In this document: one piece after another, positions 35,560 through 43,548 of the stretch
Position numbering within the stretch: the stretch's first letter is position 1
How the letters are laid out: every line of letters begins with the position of its first letter
Assembly (NCBI RefSeq): GCF_900101345.1
Contig: NZ_FMUX01000006.1
Coordinates: 62,001-126,000, forward strand
DNA from: Desulfoluna spongiiphila
GTDB lineage: Bacteria; Desulfobacterota; Desulfobacteria; Desulfobacterales; Desulfolunaceae
Length of the DNA: 64,000 bases
Direction: 5' to 3'
Made by a program: the position numbers and the translations under genes
The notes under the pieces: generated by a model
Databases searched by the model: none
What the model was told of the DNA's origin: nothing
Seen by the model: the letters and a program-made list of their open reading frames with translations, nothing else

Positions 35560-36731
35560 GCAAGAGACGTGTGTTAGGGGTGGCGGCCTGCCTGTTGGTT
35601 CTGGCAGGCTGCACGGTTCCCATGGGGCCCCGGGCCGAGGTGCCCTTTCCCGATGCCCTGCAGACGCGGGCCCTTGCCCTGGAGTCCCGTGGGGATATTG
35701 TGGGCGCAATTCGGTACTGGGAGGCCTCCGCAGCGATCTCCCGGGAGAAGCTTTCGGCCCTTCAGGCCCTTCGGCAGGAGCAGATCGGTGCCGAGCTCGC
35801 GGCAGCGGATGCGGCCCTTGCAGCCGGCGATGAAGCCGAAGGGATTCGGCACCTTTTAATGGTCTTGCGCATGGAGCCGGGACACAAAGGGGCCAAAGGG
35901 CAACTTCGGGGGACCCTTGCCCGGCGCCTGGTGATACCCTGCACCGTTCAGGGCGGTGAGTCCGCCGCCGACATTGCCGGCCGGGTGTATAAAAACGTAC
36001 GGCTGGATTCCCTGGTGGAGACCCTTTACAGCCGGGACCTGACGGAGGGCACCTTGCTCTGGCTCCCCGGGGTGGAAGCCTCTCTGGTGGCCGCCCAGTT
36101 CAGCTACGGCCGCTCCATTTCAAGGGCGCGCAAGGATTACAGGGCAGGGGCCTGGGAACCACTTCTGGCCGTGTCCGAAGAGATCCTCAGCTATGCCCCG
36201 GGGGACCAGGAGGCCTTGTACCTGAAGAACACCGCCGCCCACAACCTGGCCGAAGCCCTGTTTCAGAAGGGGCGTTATGGCGAATCTCTGGTCATGTATC
36301 GCCGGGTGGATGCCTATTATAAAAATGAAAAGCCCCGGATCCAAGAGATCCTCTCCATTCAGCAGCAGCATCGGGACGAGGAGAGGCTGCGCAGCAACAC
36401 ACGAAAGCTTGCCGAAGCGACCCTGCTGTATGACACGGGGGCTTTCATGGCCTCACGTGACATGCTGGGAACCGTGGACGCGGACTTTCCCGGGAAAGGG
36501 GAGCTGTTGCTGCGGTTGACCCGGGCCCTGAACGTGAAGGCAGAGACCCATTACCGCAAGGGGGTTCGCCTCTTTCTGCAGGAAAATCTCACCGGTGCCA
36601 TTTCCGAGTGGCAGAAGAGCCTTGAATTGAACCCGGCCCACCTCAAGGCAGGTGAGGGGGTTGAAAATGCCGGGCGCCTGCTCGAAAAGGTGAAAGGCAT
36701 CCAGCCGAGGAACGGGAGACTCACACCATGA
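35553..36731 (+). CDS. TPR-type lipoprotein
   Basis: A 392-residue lipoprotein (signal VLGVAACLLVLAGC; Cys at about residue 20). The mature part is helical and built of tetratricopeptide-like repeats: about 38-115, about 190-255, and a clear C-terminal pair ending GAISEWQKSLELNPAHLKAG. A central segment (about 140-180, VIPCTVQGGESAADIAGRVY to LLWLPG) looks like a LysM fold. TPR lipoproteins act as scaffolds in the periplasm or at the outer membrane. The start overlaps the preceding stop by seven bases and its own stop overlaps the next start, so the four-gene unit is translationally coupled. No enzyme motif is present. Confidence 0.75.
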   Translation: MVSKRRVLGVAACLLVLAGCTVPMGPRAEVPFPDALQTRALALESRGDIVGAIRYWEASAAISREKLSALQALRQEQIGAELAAADAALAAGDEAEGIRHLLMVLRMEPGHKGAKGQLRGTLARRLVIPCTVQGGESAADIAGRVYKNVRLDSLVETLYSRDLTEGTLLWLPGVEASLVAAQFSYGRSISRARKDYRAGAWEPLLAVSEEILSYAPGDQEALYLKNTAAHNLAEALFQKGRYGESLVMYRRVDAYYKNEKPRIQEILSIQQQHRDEERLRSNTRKLAEATLLYDTGAFMASRDMLGTVDADFPGKGELLLRLTRALNVKAETHYRKGVRLFLQENLTGAISEWQKSLELNPAHLKAGEGVENAGRLLEKVKGIQPRNGRLTP

Positions 36732-37648
36732 CAGTGGATCTGGTCACCATGCCATCCCATGGGGCTGCTCGCAACGAGGTGCGTGCGCTTTACAGACTGA
36801 CGTGGCCCAAAGGGGACGGGACCTTTCTGGAGGAAGCCTGGGGGGATGTGAGGAACCTTTACCGCGGCCTGTGGTCGGGGTACCATCCCTGCGACACCCC
36901 CTACCACAACCTTACCCACGTGGTCACGGTGACCCTGGCCATGGCCCGTCTTCTCCACGGGGCGGTGCTGGACGGACAACACGTCACGGCCGAGGAGGGG
37001 CTTCTTTGCCTGGTGGCGGCTTTGTTCCATGACGCGGGGTTGATCCGAAGGGTCGGGGACCCCGAAACCACAGGGGCGGAGCTCACCAAGGTGCATGTTC
37101 CGCGTGGCATGGAGATGCTCGGGACCTATCTTGCCGGGCGTGGATGGGACGACGGAGCCTGTGGGTTTGCACGGAGCCTTTTGGCCTGCACGGAGCTTGA
37201 CGCCGATGTCCGCACCATCGCATTTCGCTCGGACACCCGGCGGTACCTGGGAGGGCTCCTGAAGGCGGCGGATCTTGCAGGGCAGATGGCAGACGGTCGG
37301 TACGGGGAGAAGATCCTGCTCCTTGCCCAGGAGCTGAGGGACGCCGACAAAGAGGCTTTTTTCGGAGAAAAAAATCTGGTGGCAAACTCTCCTGCCTTTT
37401 GCCGCAAAGCCCTTGAGGAGCTGGTGGACGAGGGCGGCAAGAGTGTACTGGATCATTTTCAGACGCATTTCAGGGCCTACCGGGGGATGGATCGGAACGT
37501 CTATACCGACCAGATTTCAGCACAGATCTCTTTTCTGGAAGAGGTGATCGCAAGGGGCGGCGACGCTTACCGGACACACCTTCGAAACGGGGCTGTGAAA
37601 ATGGGTTGTCCCCCCCGCAATTTCGATGCTATATATCCTAAACAGTAA
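36728..37648 (+). CDS. HD-domain phosphohydrolase resembling class I cyclic-nucleotide phosphodiesterases
   Basis: A 306-residue cytoplasmic protein starting by ATGA overlap with the TPR gene. TPYHNLTHVVTVTLA matches the YHN-x2-H signature of class I cyclic-nucleotide phosphodiesterases, and AALFHDAGL gives the HD metal pair; a later KAADLAGQMAD segment supplies an Asp typical of HD enzymes. The C-terminal half is less conserved. Because the operon begins with a class III cyclase, the simplest reading is that this enzyme degrades the cyclase product; that is inference. General nucleotidase activity is an alternative. After the stop, 126 bp without a gene precede the hemerythrin. Confidence 0.8.
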   Translation: MTVDLVTMPSHGAARNEVRALYRLTWPKGDGTFLEEAWGDVRNLYRGLWSGYHPCDTPYHNLTHVVTVTLAMARLLHGAVLDGQHVTAEEGLLCLVAALFHDAGLIRRVGDPETTGAELTKVHVPRGMEMLGTYLAGRGWDDGACGFARSLLACTELDADVRTIAFRSDTRRYLGGLLKAADLAGQMADGRYGEKILLLAQELRDADKEAFFGEKNLVANSPAFCRKALEELVDEGGKSVLDHFQTHFRAYRGMDRNVYTDQISAQISFLEEVIARGGDAYRTHLRNGAVKMGCPPRNFDAIYPKQ

Positions 37649-37774
37649 CCAGATCGTCATAAACACAATCGTACGAATGATACCGCACCTGACCCGGCGG
37701 AGACGCTGCGGGCAGATCGTCCGATCCACATATCACACACATAAACTGATCGGTGCAAAGGAGACAGGTACCCT

Positions 37775-38230
37775 ATGGAAGGACTGGCTTGGGATGATTC
37801 CTGCAAAATAGATATTCCATTGATTGACGAGCGCAATCAGCGCCTTATGGAGATAGCGGCAAAGCTCCAGGAGCTTGCCGCCGTGAAACGGAAGAAAGAA
37901 GAGGATTTCGAGAACATTGGCGAAGCCCTTGCCGACATCATGGAATTTGCCCGGATGCACTTCAATGAGGAGGAGCGGATCCTGGTGGGCAAGCAGTACC
38001 CCGAATTGAACCAGCACAAACGCGAGCACAAGCGGTTCATCAAAAAGCTCATGGGGTTTCGTCGCCTTTTTTCCGAAGACCCTGCAAAGGTGTCCGACGA
38101 TGCAACGGCCTATGTCGCTTCGTGGCTGCCCGACCATATCAAGGAGGAGGACGCCCGTTACGCGCCCTTTATTCGGGTGCAGAATTACCTGGCCGAGTGC
38201 CAGGCCATGGGACGGCGCGGACGCAGCTGA
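37775..38230 (+). CDS. Bacteriohemerythrin-like protein lacking one iron-ligand His
   Basis: A 151-residue four-helix protein of the hemerythrin family. The usual ligands H62 and E66 (MHFNEEE), H81 and H85 (QHKREHKRF), H121 and D126 (PDHIKEED) are all present. The first His expected in the IDxQH motif is Asn21 (IDERNQRL), so the di-iron site would have an altered coordination or a substitute ligand. Family members bind oxygen and deliver or sense it in microaerobic or anaerobic cells. AAGGAGAC lies upstream of ATG 37775. It is followed by a strong terminator. It may be cotranscribed with the HD gene, but the 126-bp gap makes this uncertain. Confidence 0.9.
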   Translation: MEGLAWDDSCKIDIPLIDERNQRLMEIAAKLQELAAVKRKKEEDFENIGEALADIMEFARMHFNEEERILVGKQYPELNQHKREHKRFIKKLMGFRRLFSEDPAKVSDDATAYVASWLPDHIKEEDARYAPFIRVQNYLAECQAMGRRGRS

Positions 38231-38258
38231 TCCGGGGCGATACACAACACGAAAGAAA

Positions 38259-38292
38259 GGGGAGCAGGCCGCGTGCCTGCTCCCCTTTTTTA
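38259..38292. terminator. Bidirectional terminator after hemerythrin gene
   Basis: An 11-bp stem GGGGAGCAGGC / GCCTGCTCCCC with a short loop is flanked by A-rich sequence on the left and seven T residues on the right. It serves the hemerythrin gene and the convergent gene ending at 38311. Confidence 0.9.
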
Positions 38293-38310
38293 TTGGCCGG
38301 TTCGGGTGGA

Positions 38311-38790
38311 TCAGGCGTCTTCGGGAGGGGTGGACTCTTCGGTTTTTTCTCCAAGGACCAACTCGTTCAGGATTTCGGTGATCACCGGTGTCTCCTGCTC
38401 AATGGCGTAGAGGCGGTCCCTGTCAAAGATGGAGTCCGTGCTCGGAAGGTCAAAAGTGAATTCGCTTTGCTGGCGGATGGCTTCAAAGAGAATAGACAGC
38501 GAGTAGCAGGAGAGATGCTCAAAAAAGAGGCCCTCGTCCACCTGCTCATCGGTTTCGCCCGGCACATAGCTTTTCTGGGCCTGGGTCAACTCGGTGACTG
38601 CAGAAAGGAGCATCATGGAGTTTTCATCTCCGAAGGGCTCCTCTTCAAACTCCTCTTCCCGTACCGCGATGGCGAGAAAATTCTTTGCTGCAATAAAGAG
38701 GCACTCAAGCCACTCTTCATCCAGGTTGTGGGGCAAAACCGCTTCCGCTCCCCGTGAAATAACCTCGTCCATAAATCGGTTGATGCTCAT
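38311..38790 (-). CDS. Acidic hypothetical protein
   Basis: A 159-residue soluble protein, strongly acidic, especially near the EEEFEEEPFGDEN stretch and in the last 15 residues. It is predicted largely helical and has no signal peptide or membrane segment. I do not recognise a family. The start at ATG 38790 has AGGAGA upstream and begins MSINRFMDEVI; the frame is open nine codons further. It stands alone, convergent with the hemerythrin gene and divergent from the MerR regulator. Codon use looks like that of its neighbours, so it is likely a real core-type gene. Confidence 0.65.
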   Translation of the reverse strand: MSINRFMDEVISRGAEAVLPHNLDEEWLECLFIAAKNFLAIAVREEEFEEEPFGDENSMMLLSAVTELTQAQKSYVPGETDEQVDEGLFFEHLSCYSLSILFEAIRQQSEFTFDLPSTDSIFDRDRLYAIEQETPVITEILNELVLGEKTEESTPPEDA

Positions 38791-39028
38791 GAAAGTCTCC
38801 TGTAACGCAGGCAAGCCCTGCGGGTTGGATCGGAAGCGATAGAGAGCTTCTGATGGTTCTGGTGTGCGGCATTATGGCACACTCTTTCAAAAATGTGAAA
38901 CCTGTGGGGGAAGAGAGTGCAGTCCATTTTTTCCATCGGTCCGTTGCGAGGTGGGCAGGAACGGCAACCCTGTTGGTAACCGTGGGGCCCTGACAGGCAG
39001 TGGGGTTGAGAGGATGGCGCGGGTCGCT

Positions 39029-39085
39029 GTTTACTGCGGTAAACATCCCTTGACAATGGCGGGGTGTCTCGCTAACTTAAAGTTA
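39029..39085 (+). promoter_or_regulatory. merR promoter with two palindromes
   Basis: TTGACA (39050-39055), a 17-base spacer and TAACTT (39073-39078) form a plausible sigma70 promoter. The -10 lies in the perfect dyad TAACTT-A-AAGTTA (39073-39085), itself continued by AAAGTTAACTTT, a layout fitting autoregulation by the MerR protein. A second perfect 16-bp palindrome, GTTTAC-TGCG-GTAAAC (39029-39044), sits just upstream of the -35 and could bind another regulator. Confidence 0.55.
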
Positions 39086-39104
39086 ACTTTAAAGAGAGGT
39101 GAAC

Positions 39105-39497
39105 ATGGCATCGGAACGCAGGCAATATACCATATCGGAGCTGGCTTCAAGTCTGGAGCTCAGCCCGTCAACCATTCGGTACTACGAAGAAAAAGGGCTG
39201 ATCTCCCCTTCCCGTACGCCGGGGAACCAGCGAGTCTACACAGCCAAGGACAGGGCCCGCCTGAAGCTTATTTTAAGGGGCAAACGGTTTGGGTGTTCCC
39301 TGGAAGAGATCGCGGAGATCATTGGCCTTGCCACCACTGAGGTCAATGAAGTGGGGCAGATTGAAAAGAGCCTGGCCTATGCGGAGCTCAAGATCGAGGA
39401 GGTCAAGGATCGCAAGCGGGAGCTGGATCTTATGGAAAAGGATATCAGGGCCATGAAAGATGCCCTGGAGCTTCGCTTGCAGGAGCTGAAGAGATGA
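39105..39497 (+). CDS. MerR-family transcriptional regulator
   Basis: A 130-residue regulator: N-terminal MerR winged helix (YTISELASSLELSPSTIRYY, EEKGLISPSRTPGNQRVYT), then the second helix pair (LKLILRGKRFGCSLEEIAEI) and a long C-terminal dimerisation coiled coil. There is no Cys pattern for metal binding at the C-terminus, so it is more like the MerR proteins that control acyl-CoA metabolism than metal sensors. An acyl-CoA dehydrogenase gene follows 129 bp downstream in the same direction, which supports this reading. ATG 39105 has AAGAGAGG upstream; a GTG two codons earlier is less likely. Confidence 0.9.
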   Translation: MASERRQYTISELASSLELSPSTIRYYEEKGLISPSRTPGNQRVYTAKDRARLKLILRGKRFGCSLEEIAEIIGLATTEVNEVGQIEKSLAYAELKIEEVKDRKRELDLMEKDIRAMKDALELRLQELKR

Positions 39498-39505
39498 AGT
39501 GAGCG

Positions 39506-39565
39506 CTTTAAAACCTGTTTGTTAAACTTTTTAAACAATTAGCCCCCGGCAGGGACGCCGGAGGC
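39506..39565. repeat. Dispersed palindromic repeat, right-half copy 6 (60 bp)
   Basis: TTTAAAACCTGTTTGTTAAA, then CTTTTTAAACAATTAGC and CCCCGGCAGGGACGCCGGAGGC match the right module of copy 1. No left module is present. It lies between the merR and acyl-CoA dehydrogenase genes, nine bases after the merR stop, and its GC-rich end could form a weak hairpin between the two genes. Confidence 0.7.
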
Positions 39566-39626
39566 TTCAATCCTACAGCTGTTCAGGTTGGTTGGTAACG
39601 AAGAAATCAATCCAAAGGGAGGGGCA

Positions 39627-40868
39627 ATGTTCGATTACCTGTTGAGCCCGGAGGCGCTGGCGTTAAGGGACGAGGTGCGGGAGTTTGTCAAGGCGGTGCC
39701 CAGGCAGCTGCTCATCGACATGGACAACGACAAGGTGCAGTTTCCCAAAGAGTTTCTCCAGGAGGCGGGACGGCGTAATCTCATGGGGTGCCGCTATCCC
39801 AGGGCATGGGGCGGTCGGGGGTTGGACTGGGTGACCACGGCCATGGTGATGGAAGAGGTGGGGGTGCTGGGGTACATCATGGCCTGCACCTTCGGGGTGG
39901 GGGCGGAGCTGGTGTGCGATGCCATCATCCTGCACGGCACCGACGCCCAGAAGGAAAAATACGTAAAACCTCTCCTCAAAGGGGAGCTTTTTGCTGCCGA
40001 GTGCCTCACCGAGCCCCGGGGCGGCTCCGATTTTTTCGGTACCAACACCACGGCGGAGGACAAGGGCGATCATTTTCTCATCAGTGGCCAGAAGCGTTTT
40101 ATCGTCGGGGGGGAAGGGGCTGATTATTTTCTGGTCTACGCTCGCACCGACGAAGAGGCAAAGCCCCACAAGTCCCTTACCTGTTTTATCGTGGATCGCG
40201 GGCCCGGGGTGACGGTGGAGTATCTCTACGGGCTCATGGGCTGCCGGGGGGGCGGTGCCGCACGCATCGTGTTTGACCGGGTCAGGGTCCCCAAAGAGAA
40301 CATTGTGGGGCACCTCAACGGCGCGTTTGCCGTGTTCAACACCATGATGATCCCAGAGCGCCTGGGGACCGCTGCCATGACCATCGGGGCCGCGCGTCCC
40401 GCCCTTGAGGTGGCCACGGCCTACACCACCAAACGACGGGCCTTCGGAAAGACCATCAACCGCTACCAGGGCGTGAGCTTTCAGGTGGCCGAAGCCGCCA
40501 TGCTCCTGGATGCCAGTCGAAGCATGATTTACGCCACCTGCCGGGCCGTGGACGAGGCCGTGGAACCGGCCCGCATCCGTCGCATGGTCTCCGAGTCCAA
40601 AAAATTTGTCACCGAGGCCTGCCAGACCGTGGCGGAAAAGTCCATGCAGGTGATGGGGGGCATCGGGTACACCACCATTTATCCCGTGGAAAAAATTGTC
40701 CGGGACCTGCGGCTCGCCTCCATCTGGACGGGCACCAACGAGGTGATGTCCCTCATCATCGCAGGGGAGTGGTACGACGAGCAGGCAGCCGCGCGAAAGG
40801 ACGGGCGGACACGGGATTGTGAAACCGACGCCGAAGAGGCCTTTGCGGCGGATGAAAAGATTTTATAA
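39627..40868 (+). CDS. Acyl-CoA dehydrogenase
   Basis: A 413-residue FAD enzyme that introduces the alpha-beta double bond in an acyl-CoA. It has the N-terminal helical domain, the FAD/substrate block ECLTEPRGGSDFFGTNTTAE, ISGQKRFIVGG, the RRAFGKTINRYQGVSFQ helix and VMGGIGYTTIYPVEKIVRD. The usual catalytic Glu of medium-chain enzymes (in YEGT) is replaced (IWTGTNEV), while MIPERLG offers a Glu at the position used by isovaleryl-CoA dehydrogenase; that assignment is inference. ATG 39627 has AAAGGGAGGGG upstream. It is downstream of a MerR regulator, probably its controller. Chain length and branching of substrate are unknown. Confidence 0.88.
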   Translation: MFDYLLSPEALALRDEVREFVKAVPRQLLIDMDNDKVQFPKEFLQEAGRRNLMGCRYPRAWGGRGLDWVTTAMVMEEVGVLGYIMACTFGVGAELVCDAIILHGTDAQKEKYVKPLLKGELFAAECLTEPRGGSDFFGTNTTAEDKGDHFLISGQKRFIVGGEGADYFLVYARTDEEAKPHKSLTCFIVDRGPGVTVEYLYGLMGCRGGGAARIVFDRVRVPKENIVGHLNGAFAVFNTMMIPERLGTAAMTIGAARPALEVATAYTTKRRAFGKTINRYQGVSFQVAEAAMLLDASRSMIYATCRAVDEAVEPARIRRMVSESKKFVTEACQTVAEKSMQVMGGIGYTTIYPVEKIVRDLRLASIWTGTNEVMSLIIAGEWYDEQAAARKDGRTRDCETDAEEAFAADEKIL

Positions 40869-40959
40869 CTGGGTGAATTGGCCATGAAAACAATTCTTTG
40901 TGGCTAATGCTGGGTGAGCCACAGAGCCACAAAGGGCTCAGGGAAAAAGTCAAAAGCAT

Positions 40960-41280
40960 GCCTCCGGCGGCAAGGTGGGGGCACCTTGAAACCCTATGGC
41001 GAATGCATGGAGGCTGTCGTCATGCATGCGTTCTCGGGGCATTCGCGTGATGTGTGACATGTTGTAACCGTTTTTGCAGGAGAGGCCTATTTCATTCTTC
41101 TGGAAACACGATGAAGGGCATTGGGGATTCGCTTGACTCTAACCGGAATAACTTCGGGGGCGAGGTGTGCCACCTGCGAAAGCAGGCTGCGAATGCGATT
41201 TAGATTACCTTGAATCTGCTTTTTTAAACCTGTTTATTAAACTTTTTAAACGTTTAGTCCCCGGCAGGGCTGCCGGAGGC
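40960..41280. repeat. Dispersed palindromic repeat, composite copy 7 (about 320 bp)
   Basis: It opens TCAAAAGCATGCCTCCGGCGGC with the AAGGTGGGGGCACCTT hairpin and CCCTATGGCGAATGCATGG, continues with the core shared with the copy at 11690 (GAGAGGCCTATTTCATT, GGAAACACGATGAAGG, GGAATAAC), then has a second left module (GGCGAGGTGTGCCACCT, GCAGGCTGCGAATGCG) and a right module ending CCCCGGCAGGGCTGCCGGAGGC. The same TCAAAAGCATGCCTCC flank precedes copy 1. It fills most of the 459 bp between the acyl-CoA dehydrogenase and the hydrolase. Confidence 0.8.
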
Positions 41281-41327
41281 TGCTTTTCTGCCGATTTCAC
41301 TCTTTTACCCTGAGCTTGGGAGGCCGG

Positions 41328-42122
41328 ATGCTTCACATTGTCCCTCACGATGTCGATGGGCACGGAACCCCTGTGGTGCTTCTCCACGGGTCCATGAACA
41401 CCCGTCGCCAGTGGCGCCGTCTTTTTGATGAGTTGACACCGACGCACCGTCCTGTTGCCGTGGACCTGACGGGGTATGGGGAGGCACCTTTTCCCGAGGA
41501 CCCGGAAACCCACTCCATGGAGGCAGAAGCCGAAAGGGTCCATGGGTTGATGTACGATCATTTGAAGGCACAAGGTCCCTGCCACCTGGTGGGGCACTCC
41601 TACGGCGGAGCCGTGGCCCTGTGTTATGCCGTCCTGTTTCCCGAGGCCGTGAAGAGCCTTGTGCTGTTTGAACCCATGAGCAACCATGTGCTAGGGGAGG
41701 CGGATCACCCCCTTCATGACGACGGCAAGGCCCTCATTGAGCGCATCGAGGTGCTCCATGGGGCTGGCGATGATGCAGGGGCCGCCCGGGAATTTTTCGA
41801 CCACCTCACAGGGACGGACGGTTTTCGCCTGCTCCCGGCCGGTGCCCGGAAGGCCCTTTCAACGGGGGTGGGCAAGATGCTCCTGGATTATCGCACCACG
41901 GTCTCCACCTCCCTGACCCTTTCGGACTACCGGCAGATTGCGTGTCCCGTGTGTCTGGCCACCGGACGGCACAGTCCGGAGCTCACCACCGCCATCTCGG
42001 CTATTTTGCGGGATCACCTGAAACAGGTGCGGGTGGTGAGTGTCCCAGGGGACCACATGGCCCCTGTATTTAATGCCTCTGCTGTGAATGCCCTGGTGAA
42101 AGATCATCTGGGCGCCGTATAG
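41328..42122 (+). CDS. Alpha/beta-hydrolase
   Basis: A 264-residue cytoplasmic hydrolase with the classical order: oxyanion motif VVLLHGSMNTRRQWR, GYGEAP, nucleophile Ser in LVGHSYGGAVAL, acid residue region PVCLATGRHSPE (Asp not obvious at the usual place), and late His in VPGDHMAPV. It belongs to the broad esterase/epoxide-hydrolase-like superfamily; substrate unknown. ATG 41328 follows GGGAGG. It may be read from its own promoter since a repeat of 320 bp separates it from the acyl-CoA dehydrogenase. Confidence 0.85.
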   Translation: MLHIVPHDVDGHGTPVVLLHGSMNTRRQWRRLFDELTPTHRPVAVDLTGYGEAPFPEDPETHSMEAEAERVHGLMYDHLKAQGPCHLVGHSYGGAVALCYAVLFPEAVKSLVLFEPMSNHVLGEADHPLHDDGKALIERIEVLHGAGDDAGAAREFFDHLTGTDGFRLLPAGARKALSTGVGKMLLDYRTTVSTSLTLSDYRQIACPVCLATGRHSPELTTAISAILRDHLKQVRVVSVPGDHMAPVFNASAVNALVKDHLGAV

Positions 42123-42296
42123 CTGACGTCTGAGATCTACGGGCTTTATCCGTTTTTCAGGTGTTTTATGGCGGTGCAGGACCTGTTGCAATCTGTCTGT
42201 AAATAATGTTACGTAATGTGAACATACGATTTGCTGGTGCTCCGTCGGAGCGCATCATATTGCCATGGTGTTACGTGCCATCACAGGGAGGACGGG

Positions 42297-43193
42297 ATGA
42301 AAAGAGACACAGGAATCGGTTCAGGGTGGGGTGGGGCTGCAGTTTTTCTGGCGGCCCTTTTCTTTTTTAAGGGGGGGCTGTGTGCCGACGTCAGGGTGGA
42401 AGACCCTCTGGAACGGGCAAAGCGATCCCTTGAGACGAGTCGCTCCCTTTCGGATTACACGGCGGTTCTGGTCAAGCGGGAACGGTTCGAGGGGACCCTG
42501 GCCCCGGAAGAGCAGATTCTGTTCAAGTACGCCGAGCCGGGCCGGGTGTACATGCGATGGATCGGGAAAGTCAACAAGGGCCAGGAGGCCCTTTATGTCA
42601 AAGGTGAAAATGAGGATCGCCTCAAGGCCCATAAGGGTGGATTTTTGGGGCTGGTCACGGTCAATGTCGACCCCGCAGGTAAGATGGCCATGGAGGGCCA
42701 GCATCACCCGATTTTTCATGCTGGTATAGGTTTTACCACGGAGGTGGTCCTCCGCGACCTGGAAAAAGGGCTCAAACAAGGGGATGTTCGGGTGTTTGAT
42801 CGGGGCAGCCAAACGCTGGACGGCCGCGACGTGGTGGTCATGGAGGCTTTTTTCCCGGAGACCGTGAAGGGGGTGACCCACACGGTGAGAGAAGGAGAGA
42901 CTCTCTGGGATATTGCGGCGGAATACCATCAGGACATGTACGTGATCCTTTCGGTGAACAAAGGCGTGGACACACCGAAAGATATCAAGGCGGGGCAAGC
43001 CCTGGTGATTCCGGACTACTACTGCCGCCGTTCCGTCAGCTATTACGACGCGGACACGGAGCTCCTCGTGAAAATTGAAAATTACGACTGGAACGACAAC
43101 CTCTACGAGGTATACCACTACAGGGATCTTCAGCTGAATGTGGGGCTCAGCAGCGATGATTTTGACCCGGACAACAAGGGCTACAAGTTCTGA
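42297..43193 (+). CDS. DUF1571 exported protein with inserted LysM domain
   Basis: A 298-residue protein with a signal peptide (about 1-30, ending GGLCA). Residues 31-190 match DUF1571 (SDYTAVLVKRERFEG, PGRVYMRW, GFTTEVVLRDLEKG), and the protein ends with the DUF1571 C-terminal block (YYDADTELLVKIENYDW, DLQLNVGLSSDDFDP). Between them lies a LysM domain (about 193-239: THTVREGETLWDIAAEYH ... NKGVDTPKDIKAGQALVIP), which binds peptidoglycan or chitin-like glycans. An insertion within the DUF1571 rather than a terminal LysM is unusual. ATG 42297 has GGGAGG upstream. Function of DUF1571 is unknown; a periplasmic, wall-bound location is likely. Confidence 0.8.
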   Translation: MKRDTGIGSGWGGAAVFLAALFFFKGGLCADVRVEDPLERAKRSLETSRSLSDYTAVLVKRERFEGTLAPEEQILFKYAEPGRVYMRWIGKVNKGQEALYVKGENEDRLKAHKGGFLGLVTVNVDPAGKMAMEGQHHPIFHAGIGFTTEVVLRDLEKGLKQGDVRVFDRGSQTLDGRDVVVMEAFFPETVKGVTHTVREGETLWDIAAEYHQDMYVILSVNKGVDTPKDIKAGQALVIPDYYCRRSVSYYDADTELLVKIENYDWNDNLYEVYHYRDLQLNVGLSSDDFDPDNKGYKF

Positions 43194-43249
43194 TGCCCGA
43201 ACCTGCCGATGAGATGTGAACACGTCGTGTTTTAAGATGGCTTAAACAT

Positions 43250-43277
43250 GTCGGCGCTTCGGTGCCGGCATTTTTTA
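43250..43277 (+). terminator. Terminator after DUF1571 gene
   Basis: The stem TGTCGGCGC / GTGCCGGCA (two G-T pairs) closes on a TTCG tetraloop and is followed by six T residues, 57 bp after the stop. Confidence 0.75.
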
Positions 43278-43465
43278 CTTTTGTCATCTTTGCTGGCTTA
43301 CATTCGCAACGAGAAAGGGGGGGCAGTTTGATCCGGAGCTGGTGGGTATCTTTTTTGATGTGTACGACGAGTTGAAACGGATTCAGAATTTTTATGCACA
43401 CCCTGAGCCCTCGGCGGGGTGAGTTTTCCGAGGGCCACGCCCTGACTTACTTGAACATGACAAAA

Positions 43466-43492
43466 AAACCCGGTTTTGGCCGGGTTTTTTTT
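43466..43492. terminator. Bidirectional terminator upstream of the Rrf2 gene 3' end
   Basis: AAACCCGG-TTTTGG-CCGGGTTT flanked by A-run and T-run lies between the plus-strand DUF1571 gene and the minus-strand Rrf2 gene and can end transcripts in both directions. The rest of 43278-43548 shows no gene. Confidence 0.85.
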
Positions 43493-43548
43493 GTTCTGTC
43501 CATGGTCTGCCATGGACGGTTCTGGTCGGGAAGGAGCGAGGAAGGTGT

